DNA of 64,000 nt from an uncultured Oscillibacter sp. (lineage in GTDB: Bacteria; Bacillota; Clostridia; Oscillospirales; Oscillospiraceae). Location of the stretch: positions 13,048 to 77,047 of the forward strand of contig CAJUCO010000008.1 in NCBI GenBank assembly GCA_910585245.1, given 5' to 3'. The translations under genes and the position numbers were made by a program. Below are positions 8,125-17,330 of this stretch, piece after piece (the stretch's first letter is position 1; every line of letters begins with the position of its first letter). The notes beneath the pieces are model-generated. The model did no database searches, was not told where the DNA came from, and saw nothing but the letters and a program-made list of their open reading frames with translations.

Positions 8125-9225
8125 TCAGCCCCCATACCAGGCCGGCGGCTGATCGTGGGTTTCGTACCACTGGTCCCAGAAGTCCTGATCCCAGAGGGCG
8201 TCGTAGTCGTAGTGTACCACAAACTCCCGCCACTCCGCTAGAGTCTTTTTCACATCTTCTGCCCGCAGCAGAAATTTTTCGGCGCAGACATTCCCCAGCA
8301 CCCACTTCCCGGCCTCGCCGGAGTGGTGGACATAGTCGCAGTAGTTGTTCAGCTCCGTCACCATGTCTCTGGCGAAGAGGGGGGCATGGAGCCGGACGTT
8401 AGGATACGCTGTCAGCGTGTCGCAGGCCAGTTCCAGGGCCTTGAGGCGGGCGTCCAGGTCCCCCCGGCGGAGGCTGCGGTCCCAGAACAGGATGCTGTAG
8501 GGGGAGAAAAAGATTTCAAACTTCGTCTCCGGGTGGTCCCGAAACCAGTCCTCCATGACCGCCAGATTTTCCCGGGTAAATTGCAGGTAGGCGTCCTCCG
8601 GCGTCTGCTCCTCCGCCACCGGGGGGCGGTCATAGGTCCGCAGGGCTTCGTACCGCCCCCAGAGGGAGGTCTGGTCCCAGGTGAAGCCCTCGTCCAGGGT
8701 CTGCCCGCCGCCCTGGCGGCTGGTCTGCAGGGCGTAGAGGCTGTAGTAGAGGGAGTCCTTGTTCAAAAGATACTTCACGTCGTCCAGGGGATTGCGGTTA
8801 TAGAGGTACTCCGGCATGGCGTCCGTCACGCCCCGGCCGTCCCGAATGAGGGTGTTTAAATCCAGGGCGAAGAGAACCCGCTTGGGCGGATTTTTCCGGA
8901 AGAGCAAATCCACCACCTGGTCGAACTCGGAGAAGTACCCGTCGGGAATGGTAATCCGCAGGCCGGGGCCGTGGTAAAATTCCTGGATCCAGCTGGAGCG
9001 GTAGTTGGCGGCCATGGAGGTGCCCAGGAGGACGGTTTCCGCCGGGACGTTTTTCGCCATGCCCGCAGCCTGATACCGCTCATTGAAAAAGGCGGGGAGG
9101 CGGTCCTCCGGCATCCGGTAGTAAAGGCAGGGGTCCACGGTGTACACAATCCCGCCGCACAGGGCCAGGGCCGCCAGCAACGCCGCCAAAAAGCGGCGGG
9201 CCCAGCGCTCATAAATCTTGTTCAT
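8125..9225 (-). CDS. SGNH-hydrolase-like partner of MBOAT acyltransferase (AlgJ/DltD-like role)
   Basis: The 366-residue protein has an N-terminal membrane anchor (residues 12-30) and an extracellular domain in which GTSMAANY gives the SGNH-like nucleophile Ser70; DYVHHSG near the C-terminus could supply the His. Proteins of this kind sit next to MBOAT acyltransferases and transfer acyl groups to wall or capsule glycans. It starts 9 bases after the MBOAT gene. Sequence similarity to AlgJ or DltD is limited, so the role rests on fold motifs plus context. Confidence 0.7.
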   Translation of the reverse strand: MNKIYERWARRFLAALLAALALCGGIVYTVDPCLYYRMPEDRLPAFFNERYQAAGMAKNVPAETVLLGTSMAANYRSSWIQEFYHGPGLRITIPDGYFSEFDQVVDLLFRKNPPKRVLFALDLNTLIRDGRGVTDAMPEYLYNRNPLDDVKYLLNKDSLYYSLYALQTSRQGGGQTLDEGFTWDQTSLWGRYEALRTYDRPPVAEEQTPEDAYLQFTRENLAVMEDWFRDHPETKFEIFFSPYSILFWDRSLRRGDLDARLKALELACDTLTAYPNVRLHAPLFARDMVTELNNYCDYVHHSGEAGKWVLGNVCAEKFLLRAEDVKKTLAEWREFVVHYDYDALWDQDFWDQWYETHDQPPAWYGG

Positions 9226-9234
9226 GATTCGGCC

Positions 9235-10710
9235 TCAGAAATTGGAATAGATGAAGGTGGTCACCCCGGTGAAGGACAGCACGGACCAGGCCGCAAGCAA
9301 AGCCAGGACCGCCGCCCGCCCAAAGGAGGGCTTAAAGTTGTCCATCTGCCCCACGGCGTTCCGGGGCCACAGCGCCGTTAACATGGCGGCGGCGAAGAGC
9401 CCATAGGTCAGGGCCGGGGCCGTCCAGGCCCGGAGGGCGGGGAACACCATGCCAAAGGCTTCCGCCTCCTTGGCGAAGACGTCCGCCATCAGCCACTCCG
9501 CCGGGGGGCGGAAGTCGGCGGTGACGGCGGTTTTCAGCAGCGTCAGCGCCTGAGAGGCGCCGGGGGCCCGGAAGAAGACCCAGGCGGCGTTGACAAAGGC
9601 GAAGGTCACGGCCCAGCGCAGGAGCTTGGGAAGCCTCTCCCGGCCCGAGCCCCAAACCCGCTCCAGGATCTGGCCCAGGCCGTGGAGTCCGCCCCAGATC
9701 AGGAAGGTCCACCCCGCCCCGTGCCAGAGGCCGCTGACCAGGAAGACCGCCAAAATATTGAGATAGGTCCGACCGCTTCCCCGTTTGCTCCCCCCCAGGG
9801 GGAAGTAGAGGCACTCCCGGAGAAAGGAGGTCAGAGTGATATGCCACCGCTTCCAAAATTCCCCCACGGACAAACTCCGGTAGGGGGAGTCGAAGTTCAC
9901 CGGCAGGCGGAGGCCCAAAAGCCGCCCCGCCCCGGCGGCAATGTCGCAGTAGCCGGAGAAGTCAAAATACAATTGCAGGGTGTACCCCAGAATCACCAAC
10001 CAGGCGGCGGGGGCGGAGAGCTGGTCCAGGTGGGCCCAGCCGCTGTTCACCACAGCCCCCAGGTTGTCCGCCAGCAGCACCTTTTTCGCCATGCCGGCGG
10101 CGATGGCATACAGGCCGGCGGCAAAGTCCCGGCCGTCGGGGCGGAGGAACTTCTCCCCGTGGAGTTGAGGGAAAAAGGCCTGGGGCTTTAAAATCGGACC
10201 GGAGACCACGGAGGGGAAGAAGAAGGCGTAGAGGGGCAGGTCCTCCTGCTCCGGGCGGAAGCCGCCGGTATAGGCCTCCTTCAACAGCCACAGCTGCTGG
10301 AAGGTGAAAAAGCTGAGGCCCAGGGGGGCCCAGCCGACGGACAAACGGCCCCCGGTGACAAAGCCGGTGTACTTGAAGAGCGCCAGCACGCCGGTGTGCC
10401 AGACCATCGCCAAATAGAGACAGCGGCGGCGCTGGGCGGCGGTCCGGGGATAGGCGCAGGCGGTGGGGCCGTCGTTCCCCGCTTGGGTGCGGATATCCGG
10501 CGCGGTGAGATACCGCACGGCGGCAACGGACACCGAAAGCCCCATGACCAGCACCAGCAGCGCGGCCCAGCCGCCTCCGACGATATAGAAAATCAGACAG
10601 GCCAGGGTCAGGCACTTCGCCGCGATTCGCCGGTTCCACCGGGCCGCGCCCAGGCAGACGGCGGCGGTGACGGTGAGGAAGGCCAGAAAGCCAAAGGATT
10701 GAAAATTCAT
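9235..10710 (-). CDS. MBOAT family membrane-bound O-acyltransferase (AlgI/DltB-like)
   Basis: The 491-residue polytopic protein carries the MBOAT signature, including FFFPSVVSGPI, YFDFSGYCDIA and the catalytic His330 in SGLWHGAGWTF. Such enzymes bring an acyl group across the membrane for O-acylation of a surface polymer. It overlaps the XRE regulator by ATGA and is followed closely by the SGNH-like partner, so the three-part arrangement of regulator, acyl translocator and transferase is probably one unit. The acyl donor and the acceptor polymer are unknown. Confidence 0.92.
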   Translation of the reverse strand: MNFQSFGFLAFLTVTAAVCLGAARWNRRIAAKCLTLACLIFYIVGGGWAALLVLVMGLSVSVAAVRYLTAPDIRTQAGNDGPTACAYPRTAAQRRRCLYLAMVWHTGVLALFKYTGFVTGGRLSVGWAPLGLSFFTFQQLWLLKEAYTGGFRPEQEDLPLYAFFFPSVVSGPILKPQAFFPQLHGEKFLRPDGRDFAAGLYAIAAGMAKKVLLADNLGAVVNSGWAHLDQLSAPAAWLVILGYTLQLYFDFSGYCDIAAGAGRLLGLRLPVNFDSPYRSLSVGEFWKRWHITLTSFLRECLYFPLGGSKRGSGRTYLNILAVFLVSGLWHGAGWTFLIWGGLHGLGQILERVWGSGRERLPKLLRWAVTFAFVNAAWVFFRAPGASQALTLLKTAVTADFRPPAEWLMADVFAKEAEAFGMVFPALRAWTAPALTYGLFAAAMLTALWPRNAVGQMDNFKPSFGRAAVLALLAAWSVLSFTGVTTFIYSNF

Positions 10711-11393
10711 TTTTCCGGCTGCTTTGAAAGGGCGGTGAGCCGGGCGTCGGCGGTGCTGAGGACCTGGGTCAGGCTCTGGCAGCGCCCCGGGTAGGCGGCG
10801 TTGATGGCTGGAGAGGAGAGGTCCGGAAACTCCGTCTTCCGGGCCTTAAGGTTTCGAAGGGCTGCGGCGTACCGGGACTCGGAGAGTTTCTGGTCCGCGT
10901 CGGACAGACCCAGGGTGCAGGTGGCCGGGTCCAGGGCGAAGTAGCCCTCGTTGGCTCCGGCGGCGCGGTAGAGGTGCCGGTAGAGCTGGTAGACGGCGCT
11001 GCCGAGGTATGCGGCGGCGGCGTTGATGGCGGCCTTGTCCCCCAACTTGCCAAGAAGCTCAAAGAGAACCCCCAGCGCGCCGGAGAGGAGCTTGCTCTGG
11101 AGGGTGGCCAGAACGCTGCCCCGGAGGTTGCTCCTGGGCTCCGCGGCGTCCAGAATGTCCTGCTCTGTGAGCATATTGCCCTCCCGGGAGAGGGTGCGGC
11201 CCAGAATGAAGTCGGCGGAGACGCCGTAATAATCGCAGGCCCGGACCACGAAGCGGAGGCCCGGCTCTCGGATGCCGTTTTCATAGTGGGAGAGAAGGGC
11301 CTGGGAGATGCCCAGCTCCCCGGCGGCGACGCGCTGGCTGACGCCCTTTTCCTGGCGCAGCAGGGACAGCGTGCGGGAAAACTCTGAACTCAT
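10707..11393 (-). CDS. XRE-family helix-turn-helix regulator
   Basis: The 228-residue protein has an N-terminal Cro/CI-type helix-turn-helix at about residues 5-60 (RQEKGVSQRVAAGELGIS, then YENGIREPG). The remaining ~165 residues are helical and of unknown function, possibly for oligomerisation or sensing. AAGGAG lies 9 bases before the ATG at 11393. It leads the acylation operon and its stop overlaps the MBOAT start, so it probably controls its own operon. A long leader separates it from the promoter at 11,489-11,517. Confidence 0.85.
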   Translation of the reverse strand: MSSEFSRTLSLLRQEKGVSQRVAAGELGISQALLSHYENGIREPGLRFVVRACDYYGVSADFILGRTLSREGNMLTEQDILDAAEPRSNLRGSVLATLQSKLLSGALGVLFELLGKLGDKAAINAAAAYLGSAVYQLYRHLYRAAGANEGYFALDPATCTLGLSDADQKLSESRYAAALRNLKARKTEFPDLSSPAINAAYPGRCQSLTQVLSTADARLTALSKQPEK

Positions 11394-11488
11394 AAGTGCA
11401 GACTCCTTTTGTTTGTTCTTAGAACCTGTATACATGGCGAGACAGCGTTCAAGGGCCGCGCGCACAGGCTGGTAATTACGCACCGTAT

Positions 11489-11517
11489 AGTTTACCAAAC
11501 GGGTTACGTGATGTAAA
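11489..11517 (-). promoter_or_regulatory. promoter of the XRE-MBOAT operon
   Basis: On the minus strand, TTTACA and TAAACT are spaced by 17 bases, about 95 bases before the regulator ATG. Confidence 0.6.
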
Positions 11518-11560
11518 GAATTTTTTTCAGAAAACCGGGGGGTGCGAAATGTATAAAATA

Positions 11561-11590
11561 CAGGGCGGCTGAAGTAAGACAGCCGCCCTG
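11561..11590 (-). terminator. terminator of the GyrI-like gene
   Basis: CAGGGCGGCT and AGCCGCCCTG pair around a 10-base loop, followed on the minus strand by TATTTTATA. It lies 67 bases after the stop. Confidence 0.6.
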
Positions 11591-11656
11591 CGTTTGACCA
11601 TATAAAAATTCCAGTTCAAGATTTATGTTGCGAACCGCCGTGAAGCAAAAGCGTTT

Positions 11657-12295
11657 TCAAAGAGGCGCCGGACGGGTTTTTCTTACCGCATATCGCAAAA
11701 TGGTTTTGAGCTTGCTTTTTTCCACTCTGCCGGGGTTGTTCAAATAGATTTCCCGGTGAAAGCGTTTGCTCCGTTCCAGATGGTGTTTCTCCGCAAATTG
11801 ATCCATTTTCAAAAAAGAAACGGGCTCGTCATCAAACGCCCCGATATGCAGAATCTCGATACAGCTCCCGTCCTCCATGGTGGCAAAGCGGATTTCCGCA
11901 TACAATGGGTTCGGCTTTTTCTTTTTTACCGCTTCCATTGCCTTACATACCATGCCTTCGGTCACAAAATTTGGTTGGCGTATCATGATGGTGTATTCCA
12001 GTTCTTCTTTTACAAGATCGCCGTCCCGCTGTTGTGTCCATACCCCCTCCAGGGGATAGACGGTAAAATCAGACACTTCTTTTGAGTCTCCTGCGGCGGT
12101 TGCGGCGGCCTTGTATCCCATTTTTATGGCATAAGCGAGGGAGTACAGTGCGGCGACTCTGCTTGAAAAATCCGCATCGTTCGGGTTTCCCTTTCCGTTT
12201 ATCATGATGTAGCTCTGCATAGGCATGGTAACCAAGGCGGGGGTTGTCGTTGCGCGGTAAAATTCTTTCTCCTGCTTTTTCCATTCGTATTTCAT
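11657..12295 (-). CDS. GyrI-like small-molecule-binding domain protein
   Basis: The 212-residue protein matches the stand-alone GyrI-like family, with SYIMINGKGNPN near residue 28, a central EGVW region and a C-terminal HHLERSKRFHREIYLNNP stretch. Family members bind small hydrophobic or cationic compounds, and some hydrolyse electrophiles. The gene has a strong AAAGGAGG site, its own promoter at 12,314-12,342 and a hairpin terminator, so it is monocistronic. No DNA-binding domain is fused to it. Confidence 0.85.
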   Translation of the reverse strand: MKYEWKKQEKEFYRATTTPALVTMPMQSYIMINGKGNPNDADFSSRVAALYSLAYAIKMGYKAAATAAGDSKEVSDFTVYPLEGVWTQQRDGDLVKEELEYTIMIRQPNFVTEGMVCKAMEAVKKKKPNPLYAEIRFATMEDGSCIEILHIGAFDDEPVSFLKMDQFAEKHHLERSKRFHREIYLNNPGRVEKSKLKTILRYAVRKTRPAPL

Positions 12296-12313
12296 ACAAA
12301 CGCCTCCTTTACA

Positions 12314-12342
12314 AACCTATCATACGGGAGGTAACTTGACAA
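12314..12342 (-). promoter_or_regulatory. promoter of the GyrI-like gene
   Basis: On the minus strand TTGTCA and TAGGTT are separated by 17 bases just upstream of the ribosome site. Confidence 0.6.
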
Positions 12343-12497
12343 CCCATGTCAGGTTATCGTGTTTCTTTGAAATACGTTTTGCCGGGTTCCCCGGCCGGAT
12401 GTTGTGGAAAGCCGTATATTTCGTGAGAGTTTTGGTGAAATTGCCGGGGTTATCCCCCGGCAAGATCTGTTTTAAAAGGGAGGATGCAAAATCCCCC

Positions 12498-12526
12498 TTG
12501 TAAAAACGCCGGAGATGGTGTATGAT
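12498..12526 (+). promoter_or_regulatory. promoter of the 61-residue membrane protein gene
   Basis: TTGTAA and TATGAT are separated by 17 bases, 34 bases before the ATG. Confidence 0.6.
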
Positions 12527-12560
12527 AAATTCGATTTTGGAACATTAGGAGGAAGCTGCT

Positions 12561-12746
12561 ATGAGCAAAACCGCGAGCATGGTCATGAAGATCATCGGCG
12601 CCAGTCTGGCCTTCGCCGCCTTCGTCTGCCTGTTAATTGGCGGCTGGCACGACCTCAGCGTGGGGTACTGCGGCATGAAAAAGCGTCTGAGTCAGAGGTT
12701 CAGCTCCGAATACGACGACTACGCCGACGAAGAACTGTACGAATAA
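12561..12746 (+). CDS. small single-pass membrane protein, unknown
   Basis: The 61-residue product has one hydrophobic segment (residues 10-28) and an acidic C-terminal tail (EYDDYADEELYE), so the tail is probably cytoplasmic or exposed at the surface. I do not recognise a family. AGGAGG is 8 bases before the ATG, a consensus promoter lies at 12,498 and a strong terminator follows at 12,763, so it is a complete single-gene unit and very likely real. Confidence 0.75.
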   Translation: MSKTASMVMKIIGASLAFAAFVCLLIGGWHDLSVGYCGMKKRLSQRFSSEYDDYADEELYE

Positions 12747-12762
12747 GAACTTGTATTCACAG

Positions 12763-12794
12763 CCGCCCCGGCTCTCCGGGGCGGAGATTTTTTT
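12763..12794 (+). terminator. intrinsic terminator
   Basis: CCGCCCCGG and CCGGGGCGG pair around CTCT and are followed by seven Ts. Confidence 0.85.
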
Positions 12795-12805
12795 ACTACG
12801 CCCGG

Positions 12806-12834
12806 TTGACAAAGCCGGCGTTTTCCGATATCAT
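12806..12834 (+). promoter_or_regulatory. promoter of the pyrC-K-D-F-E operon
   Basis: TTGACA and TATCAT are spaced by 17 bases. The -10 ends 32 bases before the pyrC ATG, leaving no room for a PyrR-type attenuator in the leader. Confidence 0.7.
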
Positions 12835-12866
12835 ACCGTGTTGAGAAAATGGAGAGGAGGGCGTTT

Positions 12867-14204
12867 ATGCGTCTGCTGCTGACCGGCGGAACCGTCTTTC
12901 GTGACGGGGGTTTCCAACCCCTGGAAGTTGCCGTTTTTGAAGGGCGTATTGTTTCCGTTTCCCCCAGCCTTCCCCGAGAGGGCGCGGCCGTTGTCGAATT
13001 GAATCATTTCCTCTTGGTCCCAGGTTTCGTTGATGTGCACGTCCATCTTCGAGAGCCTGGATTTTCTTATAAGGAGACCGTCGCCTCCGGCACTGCTGCT
13101 GCGGCGGCGGGGGGGTATACCGCCCTGTGCGCCATGCCGAATGTAAAGCCGGTGCCCGACGGACTGGAGAGCCTTGGGATGGAGTTGGAGGCAATCAAAC
13201 GAGACGCCGCCGTCCGCGTCTACCCCTACGGGGCCATCACCCGGGGGGAACAGGGAGAGGTCCTGGCGGATATGGAGGCTCTGGCCCCCCACGTCCCCGG
13301 CTTTTCCGACGACGGCCGGGGCGTCCAGTCGGAGGAGATGATGCGCCGGGCCATGGTCCGCGCCAAAAAACTGGACAGGCCCATTGTGGCCCACTGCGAG
13401 GACGAGTCCCTGCTGGCCAAGGGCTGGTGCGTCCACGACGGGGTCTTCGCCAGGGCCCACGGCCTTCCCGGAAACGACCCCGCCAGCGAGTGGCGGCAGG
13501 TGGAGCGGGACATCCGGCTGGTTCGGGAGACGGGGTGCCGCTATCACATTTGCCATATCTCCACCAAGGAGAGCGTGGCCCTGGTCCGGGAGGCAAAAAG
13601 GGAGGGCCTTCCCGTCACCTGTGAGACCGGACCCCACTACCTTTGCCTGTGTGACGAAGACCTGGAGGACGACGGGTGTTTTAAAATGAATCCCCCTATT
13701 CGCTCCGCCGCCGACCGGGACGCGTTGGTTGCGGGATTGCTGGACGGGACCGTGGACTGCATCGCCACGGACCACGCCCCCCACGCGGCGGCGGAGAAGG
13801 CCAAGGGCCTCCGGGGCAGTCTGAACGGCGTGGTTGGACTGGAGTGCGCCTTCCCGGTACTGTATACGGAGCTGGTGAAAACCGGAAAGGTCCCCCTGGA
13901 AACCATTCTAAACGCCCTGTGCGTCAATCCCCGGAGAATTTTCGACCTTCCCGGCGGAAAAATTGAGGAGGGCCAACCGGCAGATCTGACAGTGCTGGAT
14001 CTGGACCACGTGGGCACGGTGGACCCGGCGGGCTTCCGCTCCCTGGGCCGGGCCACGCCCTTTGCGGGAAGACGGGTGGAGGCTGCCGTTTCCATGACCT
14101 TTGTGGACGGGAGCATCGTCTTCCCGGAGGGCTTGGAGCCGTCCGTAAATGGAGCTGTTGGAATCGTCCGGGGCTATGACCGCCGGTCAGGAGGGGAGCT
14201 ATGA
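12867..14204 (+). CDS. pyrC: dihydroorotase, class I
   Basis: The 445-residue enzyme closes carbamoyl-aspartate to dihydroorotate, the third step of UMP synthesis. The metal-binding DVHVHLREPG motif gives Asp56, His58 and His60, and a second conserved site is DHAPH from Asp302; HCEDE and HISTKESV supply further ligands. Length fits the class I enzymes of Firmicutes. GAGGAGG precedes the ATG at 12867. The stop overlaps the pyrK start by ATGA. It is the first gene of the operon. Confidence 0.95.
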   Translation: MRLLLTGGTVFRDGGFQPLEVAVFEGRIVSVSPSLPREGAAVVELNHFLLVPGFVDVHVHLREPGFSYKETVASGTAAAAAGGYTALCAMPNVKPVPDGLESLGMELEAIKRDAAVRVYPYGAITRGEQGEVLADMEALAPHVPGFSDDGRGVQSEEMMRRAMVRAKKLDRPIVAHCEDESLLAKGWCVHDGVFARAHGLPGNDPASEWRQVERDIRLVRETGCRYHICHISTKESVALVREAKREGLPVTCETGPHYLCLCDEDLEDDGCFKMNPPIRSAADRDALVAGLLDGTVDCIATDHAPHAAAEKAKGLRGSLNGVVGLECAFPVLYTELVKTGKVPLETILNALCVNPRRIFDLPGGKIEEGQPADLTVLDLDHVGTVDPAGFRSLGRATPFAGRRVEAAVSMTFVDGSIVFPEGLEPSVNGAVGIVRGYDRRSGGEL

Positions 14205-14941
14205 AGAAATCCGTGTTTACCCTGGAACGTACCCGGCCGTTGACCGGAGACGTGTGGGAGCTGGTTCTGACGGGGGATACCTCCGCCATCACCGCCCCGG
14301 GGCAGTTCGTGAACCTGGAGCTGCCCGGTAAATTCCTCCGCCGCCCCATCTCCGTCTGCGACTGGGAGGAGGGGAGGCTGACCCTTTTGGTGAAAGAGGC
14401 GGGAGAGGGCACCAAGGAGCTGGTGCGCCTTGGTGCAGGAACGGCGCTGAACACCCTGTCCGGCCTGGGCAACGGTTTTGACTTCGATCCAAAAACCGTG
14501 GGGTCCGCCCCGGTTTTGGTGGGCGGCGGCATCGGCGCCGCCCCGCTGTACGGCCTTGCCGGACGCATGAAGGCGGCGGGGCAGAGGCCCGCCGTGGTTC
14601 TGGGCTTCCGCTCGAAGGCCGACGCCTTTTACTTAGAGGAGTTCGCCGCCCTGGGCCTGGAGGTCCATGCCGCCACGGAGGACGCAAGCCTGGGGACCCG
14701 GGGCTTTGTGACGGATGTGCTGGAGTCCCTTCCGGAGTGCCGGTATGTTTTGGCCTGCGGTCCTACGGCGATGCTCAAGGCGGTCCACAGCCTGCCCCAG
14801 GCCGGCGGCCAGTTCAGCTTTGAGGCCCGGATGGCCTGCGGCTTCGGAGCCTGTGTGGGCTGCACCATAAAGACAAAGAAGGGCCTCCGGCGGGTGTGCA
14901 AGGACGGGCCCATATTCCACAAGGAGGACATTTTATGGTAG
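14201..14941 (+). CDS. pyrK: dihydroorotate dehydrogenase electron transfer subunit
   Basis: The 246-residue FAD and 2Fe-2S protein passes electrons from PyrD to NAD+. An N-terminal ferredoxin-reductase-like barrel is followed by GGGIGAAPLYGLA in the nucleotide-binding domain, and the cluster ligands are Cys213, Cys218, Cys221 and Cys233 (CGFGACVGC and VCKDGP). It overlaps pyrC at its start and pyrD at its end, as expected for the subunits of one complex. Confidence 0.95.
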   Translation: MKKSVFTLERTRPLTGDVWELVLTGDTSAITAPGQFVNLELPGKFLRRPISVCDWEEGRLTLLVKEAGEGTKELVRLGAGTALNTLSGLGNGFDFDPKTVGSAPVLVGGGIGAAPLYGLAGRMKAAGQRPAVVLGFRSKADAFYLEEFAALGLEVHAATEDASLGTRGFVTDVLESLPECRYVLACGPTAMLKAVHSLPQAGGQFSFEARMACGFGACVGCTIKTKKGLRRVCKDGPIFHKEDILW

Positions 14942-15852
14942 ACCTGTCCGTCACTCTGGCAGGCGTGACACTGAAAAACCCCATTATCCCCGCCTCGGGA
15001 ACCTTCGGCTATGGCCGGGAGTTCGCGGAAGTTTATGACCTGGACATCCTGGGCTCCTTTTCCTGGAAGGGTACCACCCGGGACCCCCGCCCCGGCAACC
15101 TTCAGCCCCGGATCGCCGAGACGGACGCCGGGATGCTGAACGCCGTGGGCCTGCAAAATCCGGGGATGGAAGCGGTCCTCCGGGAGGAGGTCCCCTACAT
15201 CGCCAAGATTTTCCACGGCCCGGTGATTGCCAACGTCTGCGGATTCTCTCTGGAGGAGTACGCGGAGAACTGCCAAAAGCTTGACGGCGTGGAACAGGTC
15301 AAAATTCTGGAGGTCAACATCTCCTGCCCCAACGTCCACGCCGGGGGGACGAACTTCGGCTCCGCGCCCCAGAGCGCCGCCGCCGTCACCCGGGCCGCCC
15401 GGCGGGCCACGAAAAAGCCCCTCTTTTTAAAGCTCAGCCCCAACGTGACGGACATCGCGGAAATCGCCCGGGCCTGCGAGGCAGAGGGGGCCGACGGCCT
15501 GTGCCTGATCAACACCCTGCTTGGTATGCGCATTGACCTGAATACCAAGCGGCCTCTGCTTCAAAACCGCACCGGGGGACTCTCCGGCCCTGCCGTATTC
15601 CCGGTGGCCCTTCGGATGGTGTGGGACGTATACGAGGCGGTGAAGCTGCCCGTCATCGGCTGCGGCGGTGTGAGCTCCGCAGAGGACGCCGCCGAGATGA
15701 TGCTGGCCGGAGCCTCCGCCGTGGAGGTGGGGGCGGCGAACCTGCGGGACCCCTGGGCCTGCAAGACCATGATTGAAAACCTGCCCGGTGTGTGCGCACG
15801 CCTGGGTGTGGAGAATATTTCTGATTTGACAGGAGGAGCCCATCATGGCTAA
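14935..15852 (+). CDS. pyrD: dihydroorotate dehydrogenase, type 1B catalytic subunit
   Basis: The 305-residue FMN enzyme oxidises dihydroorotate to orotate with Pyr[10 protein letters not shown] near residue 20 and EVNISCPNV are family motifs, the latter carrying the catalytic Cys of the class 1 loop, and [11 protein letters not shown] binds the FMN phosphate. AAGGAGGA precedes the ATG, which lies inside the end of pyrK; the pyrD stop in turn overlaps the pyrF start. Confidence 0.95.
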   Translation: MVDLSVTLAGVTLKNPIIPASGTFGYGREFAEVYDLDILGSFSWKGTTRDPRPGNLQPRIAETDAGMLNAVGLQNPGMEAVLREEVPYIAKIFHGPVIANVCGFSLEEYAENCQKLDGVEQVKILEVNISCPNVHAGGTNFGSAPQSAAAVTRAARRATKKPLFLKLSPNVTDIAEIARACEAEGADGLCLINTLLGMRIDLNTKRPLLQNRTGGLSGPAVFPVALRMVWDVYEAVKLPVIGCGGVSSAEDAAEMMLAGASAVEVGAANLRDPWACKTMIENLPGVCARLGVENISDLTGGAHHG

Positions 15853-16549
15853 GGACGTGATCATCGCGCTGGACTTCCCCGCGCGGGAGGAGACTCTGAC
15901 CTTTCTGGACCGGTTCCCCGCCGGGGAGGAAAAACCCTTTGTGAAGATCGGCATGGAGCTTTTCTACGCCCAGGGGCCCTCCATTGTCCGGGAGATCAAG
16001 GCCCGGGGCCACAGGATTTTTCTGGACCTGAAGCTCCACGACATCCCAAACACCGTGAAGCGGGCCATGGCGGCCCTCTCCGGGCTGGATGTGGACATGG
16101 TGAACCTCCACGCCGCCGGGACCTCCGCTATGATGAAGGCTGCCCTGGAGGGCCTGACCCGGCCCGACGGCACGCGGCCCCTGCTCATCGCCGTCACCCA
16201 GCTGACCTCCACGGACGCCGCAGCCCTGAAAGACGAGTTGCTGATTGAAACCCCCATGGTGGAGACCGTCCTGGCCTATGCCAAAAACGCCGCCGCCAGC
16301 GGTCTGGACGGCGTGGTCTGCTCTCCGCTGGAGGCGGCCCTGGTAAAAGAGTGCTGTGGAGCGGGCTTTTGCACCGTCACCCCCGGCGTCCGCTTCGCAG
16401 GAGGGGACGTCGGAGACCAGAAACGGGTGATGACGCCGGAGGATGCCGGGAAAAACGGCTGTGATTACATTGTCATGGGCCGGCCCATTACGAAGGACGC
16501 GGACCCGGTGGAGGCTTACCGCCGGGCGGTCCGGGAGTTCCGGGGATGA
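15845..16549 (+). CDS. pyrF: orotidine 5'-phosphate decarboxylase
   Basis: The 234-residue barrel enzyme makes UMP from OMP, the last step of the pathway. The catalytic Asp61, Lys63 and Asp66 array is visible in [11 protein letters not shown], and VTPGVRF and GRPITK near the C-terminus bind the phosphate. It overlaps the pyrD stop by 8 bases. A 118-base stretch with a broken small frame separates it from pyrE. Confidence 0.95.
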   Translation: MAKDVIIALDFPAREETLTFLDRFPAGEEKPFVKIGMELFYAQGPSIVREIKARGHRIFLDLKLHDIPNTVKRAMAALSGLDVDMVNLHAAGTSAMMKAALEGLTRPDGTRPLLIAVTQLTSTDAAALKDELLIETPMVETVLAYAKNAAASGLDGVVCSPLEAALVKECCGAGFCTVTPGVRFAGGDVGDQKRVMTPEDAGKNGCDYIVMGRPITKDADPVEAYRRAVREFRG

Positions 16550-16664
16550 CGCCGGAGACCTTCGAGACCATGAAGCCTTTGGTTTAAGAGGGCTATGAAT
16601 ACGCCAGGGAGAAGTTCGCCGGACGAGGAGGGCGGCCTTCTCCCCTACATGAGAAAGGAGTCCC
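16546..16664 (+). pseudogene. possible small degenerate reading frame between pyrF and pyrE
   Basis: A frame starting ATGACGCCG at 16546 (overlapping the pyrF stop as ATGA) reads [13 protein letters not shown], meets TAA, and then continues EGYEYAREKFAGRGG. This looks like one short peptide broken by a single stop, but no family can be named, and the match could be chance. Confidence 0.3.
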
Positions 16665-16667
16665 CAT

Positions 16668-17330
16668 ATGACCCGTGAACAGACCATCGCCCACGACCTT
16701 CTATCCATTGGAGCGGTGTTCCTCCGCCCGGATGAGCCCTTTACCTGGGCCAGCGGCATCAAAAGCCCCATCTACTGCGACAACCGCCTGACCCTCACCG
16801 CCCCGGAGGTCCGGACTCACGTGGAGGAGGGCCTGGTGGACCTTATCTGCAAGCATTATCCCAATGCGGAGGTTCTCATGGGCACCTCCACCGCCGGCAT
16901 CGCCCACGCCGCCATCGTGGGCCACCTCATGGGCCTGCCCATGGGCTATGTCCGCTCTAGCGGCAAGGACCACGGGCGGCAAAACCGCATCGAGGGGAAG
17001 CTGGAGCCCGGAGCCCGGGTGGTGGTGGTAGAGGACCTCATCTCCACCGCCGGAAGCTGCATCGACGTGGTGGAGGCCCTCCGGGAGGCCGGGGCGGAGG
17101 TGCTGGGCGTTGTGTCCATCTTCACCTACGGACTCCAAAAGGGCCTGGACCGGCTGGCGGCGGCGAATGTGACAAATTATAGCCTGTCTAACTTTGACGC
17201 GGTGTGCGACATCGCGGCGGCGGAAGGGAAAATCCGGACGGAGGACATTGTGCGGCTGAAAACATTCCGGGAGAATCCTTCCGATGAGAGTTGGATTTCG
17301 TCCTTGCGGACGGGGGAGATTCGGCCATGA
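16668..17330 (+). CDS. pyrE: orotate phosphoribosyltransferase
   Basis: The 220-residue enzyme joins orotate and PRPP to give OMP. The PRPP-binding motif VVVVEDLISTAGS (about residues 119-131) and the catalytic loop RSSGKDHGRQNRIEG are present. AAAGGAG lies before the ATG at 16668. It is the last gene of the operon; pyrB and pyrI follow only after a long gap. Confidence 0.95.
   Translation: MTREQTIAHDLLSIGAVFLRPDEPFTWASGIKSPIYCDNRLTLTAPEVRTHVEEGLVDLICKHYPNAEVLMGTSTAGIAHAAIVGHLMGLPMGYVRSSGKDHGRQNRIEGKLEPGARVVVVEDLISTAGSCIDVVEALREAGAEVLGVVSIFTYGLQKGLDRLAAANVTNYSLSNFDAVCDIAAAEGKIRTEDIVRLKTFRENPSDESWISSLRTGEIRP

Noticed and set aside
12441..12463. Hairpin TTGCCGGGG/CCCCGGCAA read as a terminator
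   Set aside because: No gene ends before it on the plus strand and it lies upstream of both neighbouring promoters; its role is unclear.
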